This document shows positions 1 through 7,377 of a stretch of 42,994 nt of DNA, one piece after another. The translations under genes were made by a program, and so were the position numbers. Numbering within the stretch: the first letter of the stretch is position 1; the number at the start of each line of letters is the position of its first letter. The DNA is from Mesorhizobium sp. (GTDB taxonomy: Bacteria > Pseudomonadota > Alphaproteobacteria > Rhizobiales > Rhizobiaceae). The stretch covers positions 1-42,994 of the forward strand of contig SUGL01000047.1 of NCBI GenBank assembly GCA_004963905.1. The letters run 5' to 3'. The notes beneath the pieces were generated by a model, which saw only the letters and a list, made by a program, of their open reading frames with translations, searched no databases and was not told the origin of the DNA.

Positions 1-173
1 ATTTGGTCGCCCGATGCCTCTTCGAGCGACGAAACATCGCCGCCATCGACAAACCGCCGCCCGTCAACCCAAGTCAACGCAAGCTCCGATCCTCCCCAAA
101 CCAGATCAGCTTCGCCTATGAATAACTTTCCCCGGACAGCCCTGCCCTCAAGGGGGGAGATTAAGGCGGCGCC

Positions 174-1046
174 TTACGCAGCTTTCGCCGCTCCATCCAA
201 CTCCCTCAGCACCTCCACCGACAGTTCCAGCTCCGCCGCCGCAAGATTCTCCTGCAGATGCTCGACCGACGACGTGCCTGGGATCAGCAGGATGTTCGGC
301 GAGCGCCGCAGCAGCCACGCCAGCGCGACCTGCATCGGCGTCGCGCCGAGCCGTTCCGCGACGCCCGACAAGGTCGAGGACTGCAGCGGGCTGAAGCCGC
401 CGAGCGGGAAGAACGGCACATAGGCGATGCCGTCGCGGGCAAGCTCGTCGATCAGCGCGTCGTCTTGCCTGTGCGCCAGATTGTATTGGTTCTGCACGCA
501 AACGATGTCGCAGATCCTGCGGCCCTCCGCGATCTGGGCACGGGTGACGTTGCTCAGCCCGATATGGCGCACGAGGCCTTTGCGTTGCAACTCGGCAAGC
601 TTGGTGACTTGCGCCTCGATGGAGCCTTCCGCCGGACCATGCACCCCGAACATGATGCGCAGATTGACGACGTCCATCGCCTCGAGGCCAAGATTGCGAA
701 GGTTGTCGTGCACTGCCTGCTCGAGTTCATCGGCTGTGAAAGCCGGCAGCCAGGAAGCGTCTTCGCCGCGACGGGCGCCGATCTTGGTGACAATGGTGAG
801 GTCGTCGGGGTAGGGCGCCAGCGCCTCGCGGATCAACCTGTTGGTGACGTGCGGCCCGTAATAATCACTGGTGTCGATATGGTTCACGCCGTTGGCCACC
901 GCTTCGCGCAGCACGGCGACTGCCGCGTCATGATTTTTGGGCGGACCGAACACGCCTTTGCCCGCAAGCTGCATGGCGCCGTAGCCGAGGCGGTGGACCG
1001 AGCGGTCGCCGAATTTGTAAGTGCCGGATTTGTCTACGCTGGACAT
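174..1046 (-). CDS. pdxI: Aldo/keto reductase, pyridoxal reductase PdxI (YdbC)-like
   Basis: A 290-residue NADPH-dependent aldo/keto reductase. The sequence closely resembles, from memory, E. coli YdbC/PdxI, which reduces pyridoxal to pyridoxine in vitamin B6 salvage; shared stretches include RLGYGAMQLAG, GVNHIDTSDYYGPHVTN and KIGARRGEDASWLPAF. The barrel signature is present with catalytic Asp58, Tyr63 and Lys88. The usual fourth residue, His in the VxLH strand, is Arg130 (VVNLR), as I recall for this subfamily. The start at 1046 is chosen because GGAG lies just before it; a longer frame to 1085 adds a basic tail without family resemblance. It is transcribed away from the LysR gene next to it, so that regulator is the obvious candidate controller. 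The substrate is inferred from family resemblance. Confidence 0.85.
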   Translation of the reverse strand: MSSVDKSGTYKFGDRSVHRLGYGAMQLAGKGVFGPPKNHDAAVAVLREAVANGVNHIDTSDYYGPHVTNRLIREALAPYPDDLTIVTKIGARRGEDASWLPAFTADELEQAVHDNLRNLGLEAMDVVNLRIMFGVHGPAEGSIEAQVTKLAELQRKGLVRHIGLSNVTRAQIAEGRRICDIVCVQNQYNLAHRQDDALIDELARDGIAYVPFFPLGGFSPLQSSTLSGVAERLGATPMQVALAWLLRRSPNILLIPGTSSVEHLQENLAAAELELSVEVLRELDGAAKAA

Positions 1047-1098
1047 CGTGGTTCTCCTTCGCTGTCGACGGCGGAGATAGGGCATGGTTGCTGTTTCG

Positions 1099-1116
1099 AT
1101 AATCGGCTATAATCGG
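1099..1116. promoter_or_regulatory. Tandem ATAATCGG repeats between the reductase and LysR genes
   Basis: ATAATCGG occurs at 1099-1106 and again at 1109-1116, a 10-bp period that puts both on one face of the helix. They sit in the 95-bp divergent intergenic region, 26 bp before the LysR start. LysR regulators usually bind such shared regions, so this is a candidate operator. The role is inferred from position only. Confidence 0.35.
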
Positions 1117-1141
1117 TACAGCTTGTGCGAAATTTAGGACA

Positions 1142-2050
1142 ATGACGGCGGAGCTCAACGATCTCCAGGCGTTTATGGCGGTGGCGCGCGCCGGCGGTTT
1201 TCGCGAAGGAGCCCGTGCGACGGCGGGCAGCGCGTCAGCGCTCAGCGAAGCCATCCGCCGTCTGGAAACCCAGCTCGGCGTCAGGCTCTTCAACCGCACC
1301 ACGCGCAGCGTTGCTTTGACCGAGGCTGGCGCCAGCCTGCTGGCGCGGCTCGGCCCTGCATTGGGCGAGGTAGAAGCTGCGCTCGATGTGGTGAACGGCT
1401 TTCGCGACCGGCCCGCCGGAACCTTGCGTCTCAACGTGCCGACAAGCGCCTCGCGGCTGGTGCTGCCCAGAATCGTTCCGGGATTTCTCGCGGCCTATCC
1501 CGCCATTCGCCTGGAAGTGATCGCCGAGGAGAACTTTATCGATCTGCTGGTGGCCGGCTGCGATGCCGGCATCCGCTACGATGAGCGGCTGGAGCAGGAC
1601 ATGATCGCGGTGCCGATCGGGCCGCGCGTGCAACGCTTTGCGACGGCCGCTTCATCTGAATACCTTGACAGGCACGGCCGGCCGCGACACCCGCGCGACC
1701 TGCTCGGCCATGCATGCTTGCGCGGACGCTTTTCCGGTCGCGCCGCGGCGCCGTGGGAGTTCGAGCGCGGCGGTGAGGTGGTTCGGATCGATCCATCCGG
1801 GCCGCTGGTCGTCACCTTGGGCGGCGCCGTCGATCTCGCCGTCGACGCGGCGGTTGCCGGCACCGGCATCGTCAGCCTGTTCGAGGACTGGCTTCGCCCG
1901 TATTTCGTGAGCGGTGCGCTTGAGCCCGTTCTCGAACCCTGGTGGCAGGAATTCTCCGGGCCGTTCCTCTATTATCCCGGGCGACGGCTGGTGCCTGCGC
2001 CGCTGCGCGCCTTCATCGACTACATCAAAACGCCGGCGGGGCGCTGGTAA
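1142..2050 (+). CDS. LysR-family transcriptional regulator
   Basis: A 302-residue LysR-type regulator of normal family length. Residues about 1-62 form the winged helix-turn-helix (LNDLQAFMAVARAGGF, then SALSEAIRRLETQLGVRLFNRTTRSVALTEAG). Residues about 90-295 form the type 2 periplasmic-binding-like effector domain. It is divergent from the pyridoxal-reductase-like gene and shares its promoter region, so it probably regulates that gene and itself. The effector is not visible in the sequence. It ends just before a strong hairpin that terminates both this gene and rpsI. Confidence 0.92.
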   Translation: MTAELNDLQAFMAVARAGGFREGARATAGSASALSEAIRRLETQLGVRLFNRTTRSVALTEAGASLLARLGPALGEVEAALDVVNGFRDRPAGTLRLNVPTSASRLVLPRIVPGFLAAYPAIRLEVIAEENFIDLLVAGCDAGIRYDERLEQDMIAVPIGPRVQRFATAASSEYLDRHGRPRHPRDLLGHACLRGRFSGRAAAPWEFERGGEVVRIDPSGPLVVTLGGAVDLAVDAAVAGTGIVSLFEDWLRPYFVSGALEPVLEPWWQEFSGPFLYYPGRRLVPAPLRAFIDYIKTPAGRW

Positions 2051-2054
2051 TGGA

Positions 2055-2078
2055 AAAGGCCGCCCGGAGGCGGCCTTT
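2055..2078. terminator. Bidirectional terminator between LysR and rpsI
   Basis: A perfect 10-bp stem, AAAGGCCGCC with GGCGGCCTTT, closes a CGGA tetraloop. It lies 4 bp after the LysR stop and about 57 bp after the rpsI stop on the other strand. T-rich flanks occur on both strands, so it can end convergent transcripts from both genes. Confidence 0.8.
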
Positions 2079-2134
2079 CGAAAGCTTGCAAGCAAGGAAG
2101 CTTAGCGCTTCGAGAACTTGGCCCCAAGCGCTCC

Positions 2135-2611
2135 TTAGCGCTTGGAAAACTGGAAAGAGCGGCGGGCCTTCGCCTTGCCGTACTTCTTGCGCTCGACCAC
2201 GCGGCTGTCGCGGGTCAGGAAGCCGCCCTTCTTGAGCACCGCGCGCAGCGCCGGCTCGTAATAGGTCAGCGCCTTGGAGATGCCGTGACGCACGGCGCCG
2301 GCCTGGCCGGACAGGCCGCCGCCGATGACCGTGGCGACGATGTCGTACTGGCCGGCGCGATTTGCCGCGACGATCGGCTGGTTGAGGATCATCTGCAGCA
2401 CCGGACGCGCGAAATAGGTCGCGAATTCCTTGTCGTTGACGGTGATCTTGCCGGAGCCCGGCTTCACCCAGACGCGCGCGATGGCGTTCTTGCGCTTGCC
2501 GGTGGCATAGGCGCGGCCCGACTTGTCGAGCTTCTGGACATGGACGGGCGCGGCCGGCTGCGCGGCGGCGGTGACAGTCCCGAGTTCTGCGAGCGAGGAA
2601 AGCTCAGCCAT
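2135..2611 (-). CDS. rpsI: 30S ribosomal protein S9
   Basis: A 158-residue S9 protein. The S9 core begins near SGRAYATGKRKNAIARVW and ends with the conserved basic tail KARRSFQFSKR, whose final SKR contacts the P-site tRNA in ribosome structures. The first 30 or so residues are an Ala/Pro-rich extension common in alphaproteobacterial S9. It follows rplM with a one-base overlap of stop and start (TAATG), so the two are translationally coupled, the usual rplM-rpsI operon. Expression is expected from the promoter upstream of rplM. Confidence 0.98.
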   Translation of the reverse strand: MAELSSLAELGTVTAAAQPAAPVHVQKLDKSGRAYATGKRKNAIARVWVKPGSGKITVNDKEFATYFARPVLQMILNQPIVAANRAGQYDIVATVIGGGLSGQAGAVRHGISKALTYYEPALRAVLKKGGFLTRDSRVVERKKYGKAKARRSFQFSKR

Positions 2612-3075
2612 TACGAGGCCCTCTTGTTCTTGGGGTTCAGCTTGGCCACATCGAGCGTGACGGGCTGCTGGGCGGCGTGCGGATGTTCGGCGCCTGCATA
2701 GACGCGAAGATTCTTCATCTGGCGGCGGCCAAGCGGGCCGCGCGGGATCATGCGCTCGACGGCCTTCTCGACGACGCGCTCGGGGAAGCGGCCCTCGAGC
2801 AGCTGGCGCGCTGTGCGCTCCTTGATGCCGCCGGGATGGCCGGTGTGCCAGTAATAGACCTTGTCGGTGTACTTCTTGCCGGTGAACACCACCTTGTCGG
2901 CGTTGATGACGATGACGTTGTCGCCATCATCGACATGCGGCGTAAAAGTGGGCTTGTGCTTGCCGCGCAGATGGTTGGCGATGACAGTGGCGAGGCGGCC
3001 GACGACGAGACCCTCGGCGTCGATCAGCACCCACTTCTTCACCACATCCGCAGGCTTCTGCGAAAAGGTAGCCAT
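2611..3075 (-). CDS. rplM: 50S ribosomal protein L13
   Basis: A 154-residue L13, the usual length in this group. Typical motifs are WVLIDAEGLVVGRLAT, LRGKHKPTFTPHVDDGD, GKKYTDKVYYWHTGHPGG and MIPRGPLGRRQMKNLRVYAGAEHPH. The frame is open upstream to 3240, but only the start at 3075 (MATFSQKP) matches the family. It is the first gene of the rplM-rpsI operon and has a well-formed promoter about 135 bp upstream. L13 represses its own operon in some bacteria; whether the leader here does this cannot be told from sequence. Confidence 0.98.
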   Translation of the reverse strand: MATFSQKPADVVKKWVLIDAEGLVVGRLATVIANHLRGKHKPTFTPHVDDGDNVIVINADKVVFTGKKYTDKVYYWHTGHPGGIKERTARQLLEGRFPERVVEKAVERMIPRGPLGRRQMKNLRVYAGAEHPHAAQQPVTLDVAKLNPKNKRAS

Positions 3076-3211
3076 GGTTTTGCTCTCAGGTTGACCTTCC
3101 TCATCCGCGAGGGACCAGGAAAGGCGTTTTTTGTTGCTTGGATTGACGAGGGCGCTGGGCCATTCGCCAATAACAAAACGGCGGCCGTTGCGGGCCGCTG
3201 CTTCGCGAGGG

Positions 3212-3240
3212 CTTATAGGCGAGGGTGTCAGGCGCGTCAA
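3212..3240 (-). promoter_or_regulatory. Sigma-70-type promoter of rplM-rpsI
   Basis: On the minus strand TTGACG (3240-3235) and TATAAG (3217-3212) are separated by exactly 17 bp, a near-consensus housekeeping promoter. Transcription would start near 3204, giving a leader of about 130 nt before rplM. The leader contains a GCGGCC / GGCCGC hairpin (3181-3198) that could serve autoregulation, which is inference. Confidence 0.75.
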
Positions 3241-3366
3241 GGCGGACGAAAACTCATCTGGGCCACAAGAATAAATAAAAACAATAACTTGCCTATGTGG
3301 TGCTATTTTACCGCAAGGAAATGGCGCTCCGGCCGATAGTCGGAACGCCTTCCGACGATCCGGACT

Positions 3367-3768
3367 TCAGCCGGCGGCTTCGAGCGAGCGGCGGATCTTG
3401 GGCGCAAGCTGGTCCATTGCTGCGGCGAGCCAGCCGCAGAGCTCATCCGGCGACGTGTCATGGATCCACACCAGCCGGCTGCGGCCATCATTCTCGGCAA
3501 AGACCTGCATGGAGGTGTTGTCGTGTGCCACCTCTTCGCCTTCCCATGCCCAGACCATCCGGCGTGCCTGTTCGTCGCGGGCAATCAGCCTCTCGTGCAC
3601 GACCTTGCCGTCGGCAAAGGTCATTTGCCGCAAGTCGGGCTCGACCAGCCGGCAATCCACGAAGATGTCCGGCGTCGTCAGCCGCGGTCCCTCGGCGAAG
3701 TTGCCGATGGTCTGCCAGACCTTTTCCGGCGACGCATCGACGATCATTTCCCTGATGACTGATCCCAT
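3367..3768 (-). CDS. SRPBCC (START/Bet v1-like) domain protein
   Basis: A 133-residue protein with the pattern of polyketide cyclase/SRPBCC ligand-binding proteins: VIREMIVDASPEKVWQTIGNF at the N-terminus, then alternating strands, and a C-terminal helix (SPDELCGWLAAAMDQLAPKIRRSLEAA). Such proteins bind hydrophobic ligands in one cavity; the ligand is unknown. The start at 3768 is preceded by AGAGG. It is divergent from a TetR gene, with two palindromic operator-like sites between them, so it is very likely the TetR target. Confidence 0.8.
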   Translation of the reverse strand: MGSVIREMIVDASPEKVWQTIGNFAEGPRLTTPDIFVDCRLVEPDLRQMTFADGKVVHERLIARDEQARRMVWAWEGEEVAHDNTSMQVFAENDGRSRLVWIHDTSPDELCGWLAAAMDQLAPKIRRSLEAAG

Positions 3769-3788
3769 TTTTGCACCTCTAGTTGGAA

Positions 3789-3824
3789 GTAGACAAATCT
3801 GTCTACTAGACAAATCTGTCTGTA
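3789..3824. promoter_or_regulatory. Tandem palindromic operators between TetR and SRPBCC genes
   Basis: Two copies of AGACAAATCTGTCT lie at 3791-3804 and 3808-3821. Each is an inverted repeat (AGACA ... TGTCT), and the first extends to GTAGACA ... TGTCTAC. The 17-bp centre spacing and the position midway in the 91-bp divergent region are typical of TetR-family operators that control both genes. Confidence 0.75.
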
Positions 3825-3859
3825 GGCTGGAAAACGAGACGCGTCAAAGGATATTCGGG

Positions 3860-4453
3860 ATGGCGGATCACACTGCTGACATTGCTGACATCGGTCGCGG
3901 AAGTTCCGCGCGCAATCGCGTTCTGGATACGGCGACGAGGCTCTTCTATGCAGAGGGCGTGCACGCGGTCGGCGTCGATCGGATCATCGCGGAAGCAGGC
4001 GTGGCGAAGGCCACCTTCTACAAATACTTTCCAGCCAAGGATGAGCTCGTCCGAGCCTATGTCCAGAACCAAAGCCGGCTGGGGAGAGCTGCAACCGATC
4101 GAATCGGCAAGCGACCGGCGCGGGACATGATCCTGGCTATCTTCGACCTTGTTGCGGATGCAGCCGCTCAACCAGGCTATCGCGGCTGCCCGTTTCTCAA
4201 TGCCGCCGCCGAATATCCGGACCCGGGCCATCCGGTGAGGCAGGCGATCGGCGAGCACAGGCGGTGGAAGCACGACCTCTTGCGCGGCTTGCTTGCAGAC
4301 GACGGCAACCCGGATCCGGAAACGGCAGCTGACATCCTCACCGTTGCCGGCGACGGACTGCTCATTGCCAGCCACCTCGACAAGCCCGCAAACTTGCGCC
4401 GCCTCATCCGCGAGACGGTCTTGCAGATCCTGGGGCCGTCGGCGGGCAGATAA
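3860..4453 (+). CDS. TetR/AcrR-family transcriptional regulator
   Basis: A 197-residue TetR repressor. The N-terminal helix-turn-helix is clear: RNRVLDTATRLFYAEGVHAVGVDRIIAEAGVAKATFYKYFPAKDELV at about residues 15-60. The C-terminal ligand domain contains GCPFLNAAAEYPDPGHPVR, a motif seen in a common TetR subfamily. The frame is open upstream to 3398, but the start at 3860 gives the normal N-terminus. It probably represses itself and the divergent SRPBCC gene through the tandem operators; the inducer is unknown. Confidence 0.92.
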   Translation: MADHTADIADIGRGSSARNRVLDTATRLFYAEGVHAVGVDRIIAEAGVAKATFYKYFPAKDELVRAYVQNQSRLGRAATDRIGKRPARDMILAIFDLVADAAAQPGYRGCPFLNAAAEYPDPGHPVRQAIGEHRRWKHDLLRGLLADDGNPDPETAADILTVAGDGLLIASHLDKPANLRRLIRETVLQILGPSAGR

Positions 4454-4459
4454 ATTCGG

Positions 4460-4906
4460 CTAACGTCTCGGCGGGATCGAATAGGTGCCGGTGGCGTGCG
4501 CCACGGTGTGCCTGTCCTGGCCGGCGACGATGTCGATATCGAAGACCATCAGGCTTTTGCCGAGCTTCAGGATTCGGCAATGGCCTTCGATCGGCCCGGC
4601 TTCGGCTTTGCGCATGAAGTTGATGTTGAGGTTGGTGGTCACCGACAGCGCATCCGGCCCGGCGTGGCTGAGCACGCAGACATATCCGCCGATATCGGCC
4701 AGCGTGAACAATGATGGGCCTGAAACCGTGCCGCCCGGGCGCAGATGCCGCTCATCGGCGTTGAGCCGCACCGTGCAGCCGCCCGGAAACACCTCGATCG
4801 CTTCGTAGAAAGAGAATTGGTCGTTCAGCTGCGGATAGACGCTCGCCATCAGCGCGTTGACTTCCGCCGCGTTGAGCACCGGCTTCAGATTGCTTTGGGC
4901 TGGCAT
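4460..4906 (-). CDS. PaaI-family (hotdog) thioesterase
   Basis: A 148-residue single hotdog-fold protein. The pattern LRPGGTVSGPSLFTLADIGGYVCVLSHAGPDALSVTTNLNINFMRKA matches PaaI/acyl-CoA thioesterases, which hydrolyse acyl-CoA or aryl-CoA esters. The start at 4906 (MPAQSNLK) is chosen over 4993 because the extra residues are unlike the family and AGGA precedes 4906. It is divergent from an enoyl-CoA hydratase-like gene 148 bp away, which fits a role in acyl-CoA turnover. The substrate is not known. Confidence 0.85.
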   Translation of the reverse strand: MPAQSNLKPVLNAAEVNALMASVYPQLNDQFSFYEAIEVFPGGCTVRLNADERHLRPGGTVSGPSLFTLADIGGYVCVLSHAGPDALSVTTNLNINFMRKAEAGPIEGHCRILKLGKSLMVFDIDIVAGQDRHTVAHATGTYSIPPRR

Positions 4907-5053
4907 CGGCGGTGTCCTATATGAGTGGGCAAGTTCCAGGCACGCTGGACCAACGGTGCGACGGAGAAAACACGTCTCGCGGCTGTTCTTCAACCGGCAG
5001 CGTGCTAGTTCTGTTGCTCCATAAGCCGCGAGTGCTGATTACGAGGTTCAACA

Positions 5054-5875
5054 GTGGCCGAAGTCGTTGCCATCAAGCCCGCCGTCACCGACGGCCCAGT
5101 TCTTGTCAGCCAGGACAAGGGCGTGCTGCGCCTCACGCTTGCCAGCCCGCCGGCCAACGCGCTCTCGCTGGCGACGATGGCCGCGCTGCAGGCGCAGTTC
5201 GATCGTGTGAGGGAAGACAAATCCGTGCGCGTCATCATCCTGGCGGCGTCCGGAAAAGTGTTCTGCGCCGGCCACGACCTCAAGGAAATGACCGCGCACC
5301 GCTCCGATGCCGACCGCGGCTGCGCCTTCTTCGAAAAGACCTTCGCCGCCTGCGCGAAACTGATGCAGACGATCGTGCGCCAGCCGAAGCCGGTGATCGC
5401 CGAGGTCGATGGCCTGGCCACCGCCGCCGGCCTGCAGATGGTGGCGAGCTGCGACCTCGCGATTGCCTCGCACGAGGCGACCTTCTGCACACCGGGCGTC
5501 AATATCGGCTTGTTCTGCTCGACGCCGATGGTGGCGCTGTCGCGCAACGTGTCGCGTAAGCAGGCGATGGAAATGCTGCTCACCGGCGAGACGATCGACG
5601 CCGCGACCGCCAAGGAATTCGGCCTCGTCAACCGCATCGTGCCGCGCGAATATCTGAATCAGGTTGTCAACAAATACGCGCAAACCGTTGCGTCCAAATC
5701 ATCTTTGGTGGTCAAGACCGGCAAGGAAGCTTTCTATGCCCAAGCCGAGATGGGGCTGGCCGACGCCTACGCCTATACCGGCCGCGTGATGGTGGAAAAC
5801 ATGCTGGCGCGCGACGCCGAGGAAGGCATCGGCGCCTTCATCGGCAAGCGCAAGCCGGAATGGACCGACGAATAG
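5054..5875 (+). CDS. Enoyl-CoA hydratase/isomerase family protein
   Basis: A 273-residue crotonase-fold protein. The CoA and oxyanion-hole motifs are FCAGHDLKEM (about residue 74) and GLATAAGLQMVASCDLAIA (about 118-136). The overall pattern, including the NALSLATMAAL start of the domain, the SRKQAMEMLLTGETIDAATAKEFGLVN segment and the GIGAFIGKRKPEW end, resembles the ECHDC3 group, whose exact reaction is poorly defined. Classical hydratase glutamates are not obvious, so activity on enoyl-CoA is not assured. It uses a GTG start, preceded by GAGG. Confidence 0.85.
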   Translation: MAEVVAIKPAVTDGPVLVSQDKGVLRLTLASPPANALSLATMAALQAQFDRVREDKSVRVIILAASGKVFCAGHDLKEMTAHRSDADRGCAFFEKTFAACAKLMQTIVRQPKPVIAEVDGLATAAGLQMVASCDLAIASHEATFCTPGVNIGLFCSTPMVALSRNVSRKQAMEMLLTGETIDAATAKEFGLVNRIVPREYLNQVVNKYAQTVASKSSLVVKTGKEAFYAQAEMGLADAYAYTGRVMVENMLARDAEEGIGAFIGKRKPEWTDE

Positions 5876-5922
5876 TTGGGCCTGGGAATGCAGCGGCGCT
5901 TTTCGATCGTTGAGGGGCCGAA

Positions 5923-6699
5923 GTGGCTGCCCGCAAGCAACTGACGCGGCTGAGGGCGCCGTATCTCAAGCGCATCCTGCTTGAGCCGTCGCGGGTGGCG
6001 GATTGGGACCAGTATCCCTGGAACCTGCCGATCTTCCAAGGGCGCGAGTTCGAATTCGAATTCACCACGCCCATCACCATCATCGTCGGGGAGAACGGCA
6101 CCGGCAAGTCGACGCTGCTCGAAGCCATAGGCGCGCTGGCCGGCTATGACGAGGCCGGCGGCGGCAAAGGCTATATGCCTGTCGATCACTCTGGCGCCAT
6201 CGACAAGAGCGGCGCAGCACTTGCTGCAGCTTTGCGCGGCCATTGGCTGCCGAAGGTCACCGCTGGCTGGTTCTTTCGCGCCGAATCCTTCTATTCGGTG
6301 GCGCGCTATCTTGATCGAGCTGCGCTGGATTCCGGCGGTGCGCCACCTGACTTCCTGTCATGGTCGCATGGCGAGGGATTCATCCGCTTCTTCGAGGAGC
6401 GCTGCCGCCGCCAAGGCATCTATATCCTCGACGAGCCCGAAAGCGCGCTTTCGCCGACGCGACAGATCGAACTGCTGAAGCTGCTTCAGCGCATGGAGCG
6501 TTCCGGCATAGCGCAGGTGATCATGGCCACCCATTCGCCGCTGCTGATGGCCTGCCCGAACGCGCGGCTTTTCCGCATCAGCCGCTTCGGTCTCGATGCG
6601 ACCGATTTTCACGACACCGATCATTTTCGCATGATGCGCGACTTCTGCAGCGATCCGGCTGCCTTTCTCGCCGAAGCGCTGTATGAGGACGAGCCATGA
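5923..6699 (+). CDS. AAA-family ATPase (stand-alone ABC-type nucleotide-binding domain)
   Basis: A 258-residue predicted ATPase of the COG3910 type. Walker A is GENGTGKST (about residues 49-57) and Walker B is GIYILDEPESALSP (about 165-178), with a switch histidine in MATHSPLLMA. The signature region reads LSWSHGEGF in place of the transporter LSGGQ. There are no membrane segments, and the substrate or partner is unknown. The GTG start has GAGG upstream. Its stop overlaps the next start by 4 bp, which couples it to the CoA-binding protein gene. Confidence 0.82.
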   Translation: MAARKQLTRLRAPYLKRILLEPSRVADWDQYPWNLPIFQGREFEFEFTTPITIIVGENGTGKSTLLEAIGALAGYDEAGGGKGYMPVDHSGAIDKSGAALAAALRGHWLPKVTAGWFFRAESFYSVARYLDRAALDSGGAPPDFLSWSHGEGFIRFFEERCRRQGIYILDEPESALSPTRQIELLKLLQRMERSGIAQVIMATHSPLLMACPNARLFRISRFGLDATDFHDTDHFRMMRDFCSDPAAFLAEALYEDEP

Positions 6700-7217
6700 A
6701 TCACGACGCTTACGACAATACTTACATCGCCGGTATCCTGAACTCGGTGAAGACGATCGCCATGGTGGGCGCCTCCCCCAACGACGTGAGGCCCAGCTAT
6801 TTCGTGCTGAAATATCTGCTCGCCAAGGGCTTTTCGGTGCTGCCGATCAATCCGGGTCATGCCGGCAAGCAGATCCTGGGACAGACGGTCTACGCCAGCC
6901 TGGCCGACCTGCCGCATCCGGTCGACATGGTCGACATTTTTCGCGGCTCACCGGCTGTGCCGGGCATCGTGGACCAGGTGCTGAAGCTCGATCCGCTGCC
7001 CAAGGTCGTATGGATGCAGCTTGGTGTGCGCCATGACGAGGCCGCCGCCCGCGCCGAGGCCGCCGGCATCAAGGCGGTGATGAACCGCTGCCCGAAGATC
7101 GAATACGGCAAGCTGTCGGGCGAGATCGGCTGGACCGGTGTCAATTCCGGCGTGCTGTCGTCGAAGAAGCCCTTGATGCGCCAGGGCTTCCAGAGCTTCG
7201 GTGTGAGGCAGAAATAA
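6696..7217 (+). CDS. CoA-binding (Rossmann) protein, YccU-like
   Basis: A 173-residue single-domain CoA-binding protein. The glycine-rich motif is VKTIAMVGASPNDVRPSYFVLKYLLAKGF (about residues 18-46). Further family marks are LPINPGHAGKQILGQTVYASLADLP, VDMVDIFR, VWMQLGVRHDEAAARAEAAGIKAVMNRCPKIEY. Such proteins bind CoA or acyl-CoA as the domain does in succinyl-CoA synthetase, but their role is not established. It starts within the stop region of the upstream ATPase gene (ATGA overlap). Confidence 0.88.
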   Translation: MNHDAYDNTYIAGILNSVKTIAMVGASPNDVRPSYFVLKYLLAKGFSVLPINPGHAGKQILGQTVYASLADLPHPVDMVDIFRGSPAVPGIVDQVLKLDPLPKVVWMQLGVRHDEAAARAEAAGIKAVMNRCPKIEYGKLSGEIGWTGVNSGVLSSKKPLMRQGFQSFGVRQK

Positions 7218-7310
7218 GCCTCTCGCAGGCTGCGCAAAATTATTCCGGGAAGAGATCGATTTTCTCCGGCGTTCGCCGCAGATCGCATGCCGAAAGGTAT
7301 TTTCTTCTTT

Positions 7311-7357
7311 GCATTCCCAGCCGGGCTTCGCCAAGAATGCCCGGCGATTTTCGCTGG
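7311..7357 (+). promoter_or_regulatory. Folded leader upstream of the sulfhydrylase gene
   Basis: Several complementary segments are packed just before the Shine-Dalgarno site. GCCGGGC (7320-7326) pairs with GCCCGGC (7339-7345). GCATTC (7311-7316) pairs with GAATGC (7335-7340), and GCGA (7344-7347) with TCGC (7351-7354). Because the pairings share bases, two folds compete. It does not match the SAM-II consensus I remember. It may be a cis-regulatory RNA or chance pairing in GC-rich DNA. Confidence 0.35.
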
Positions 7358-7377
7358 ATTACCAGAGGGAGGTTTCC

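Noticed and set aside
1..125. Edge reading frames: plus frame ending in TAA at 125 and an open minus frame
   Set aside because: Both are short and cut by the window edge. The plus frame has the better third-position GC, but no family is recognisable, so neither is annotated.
7218..7377. SAM-II riboswitch before the sulfhydrylase gene
   Set aside because: The family normally precedes met genes in this group, but the conserved pseudoknot segments I recall were not found here.
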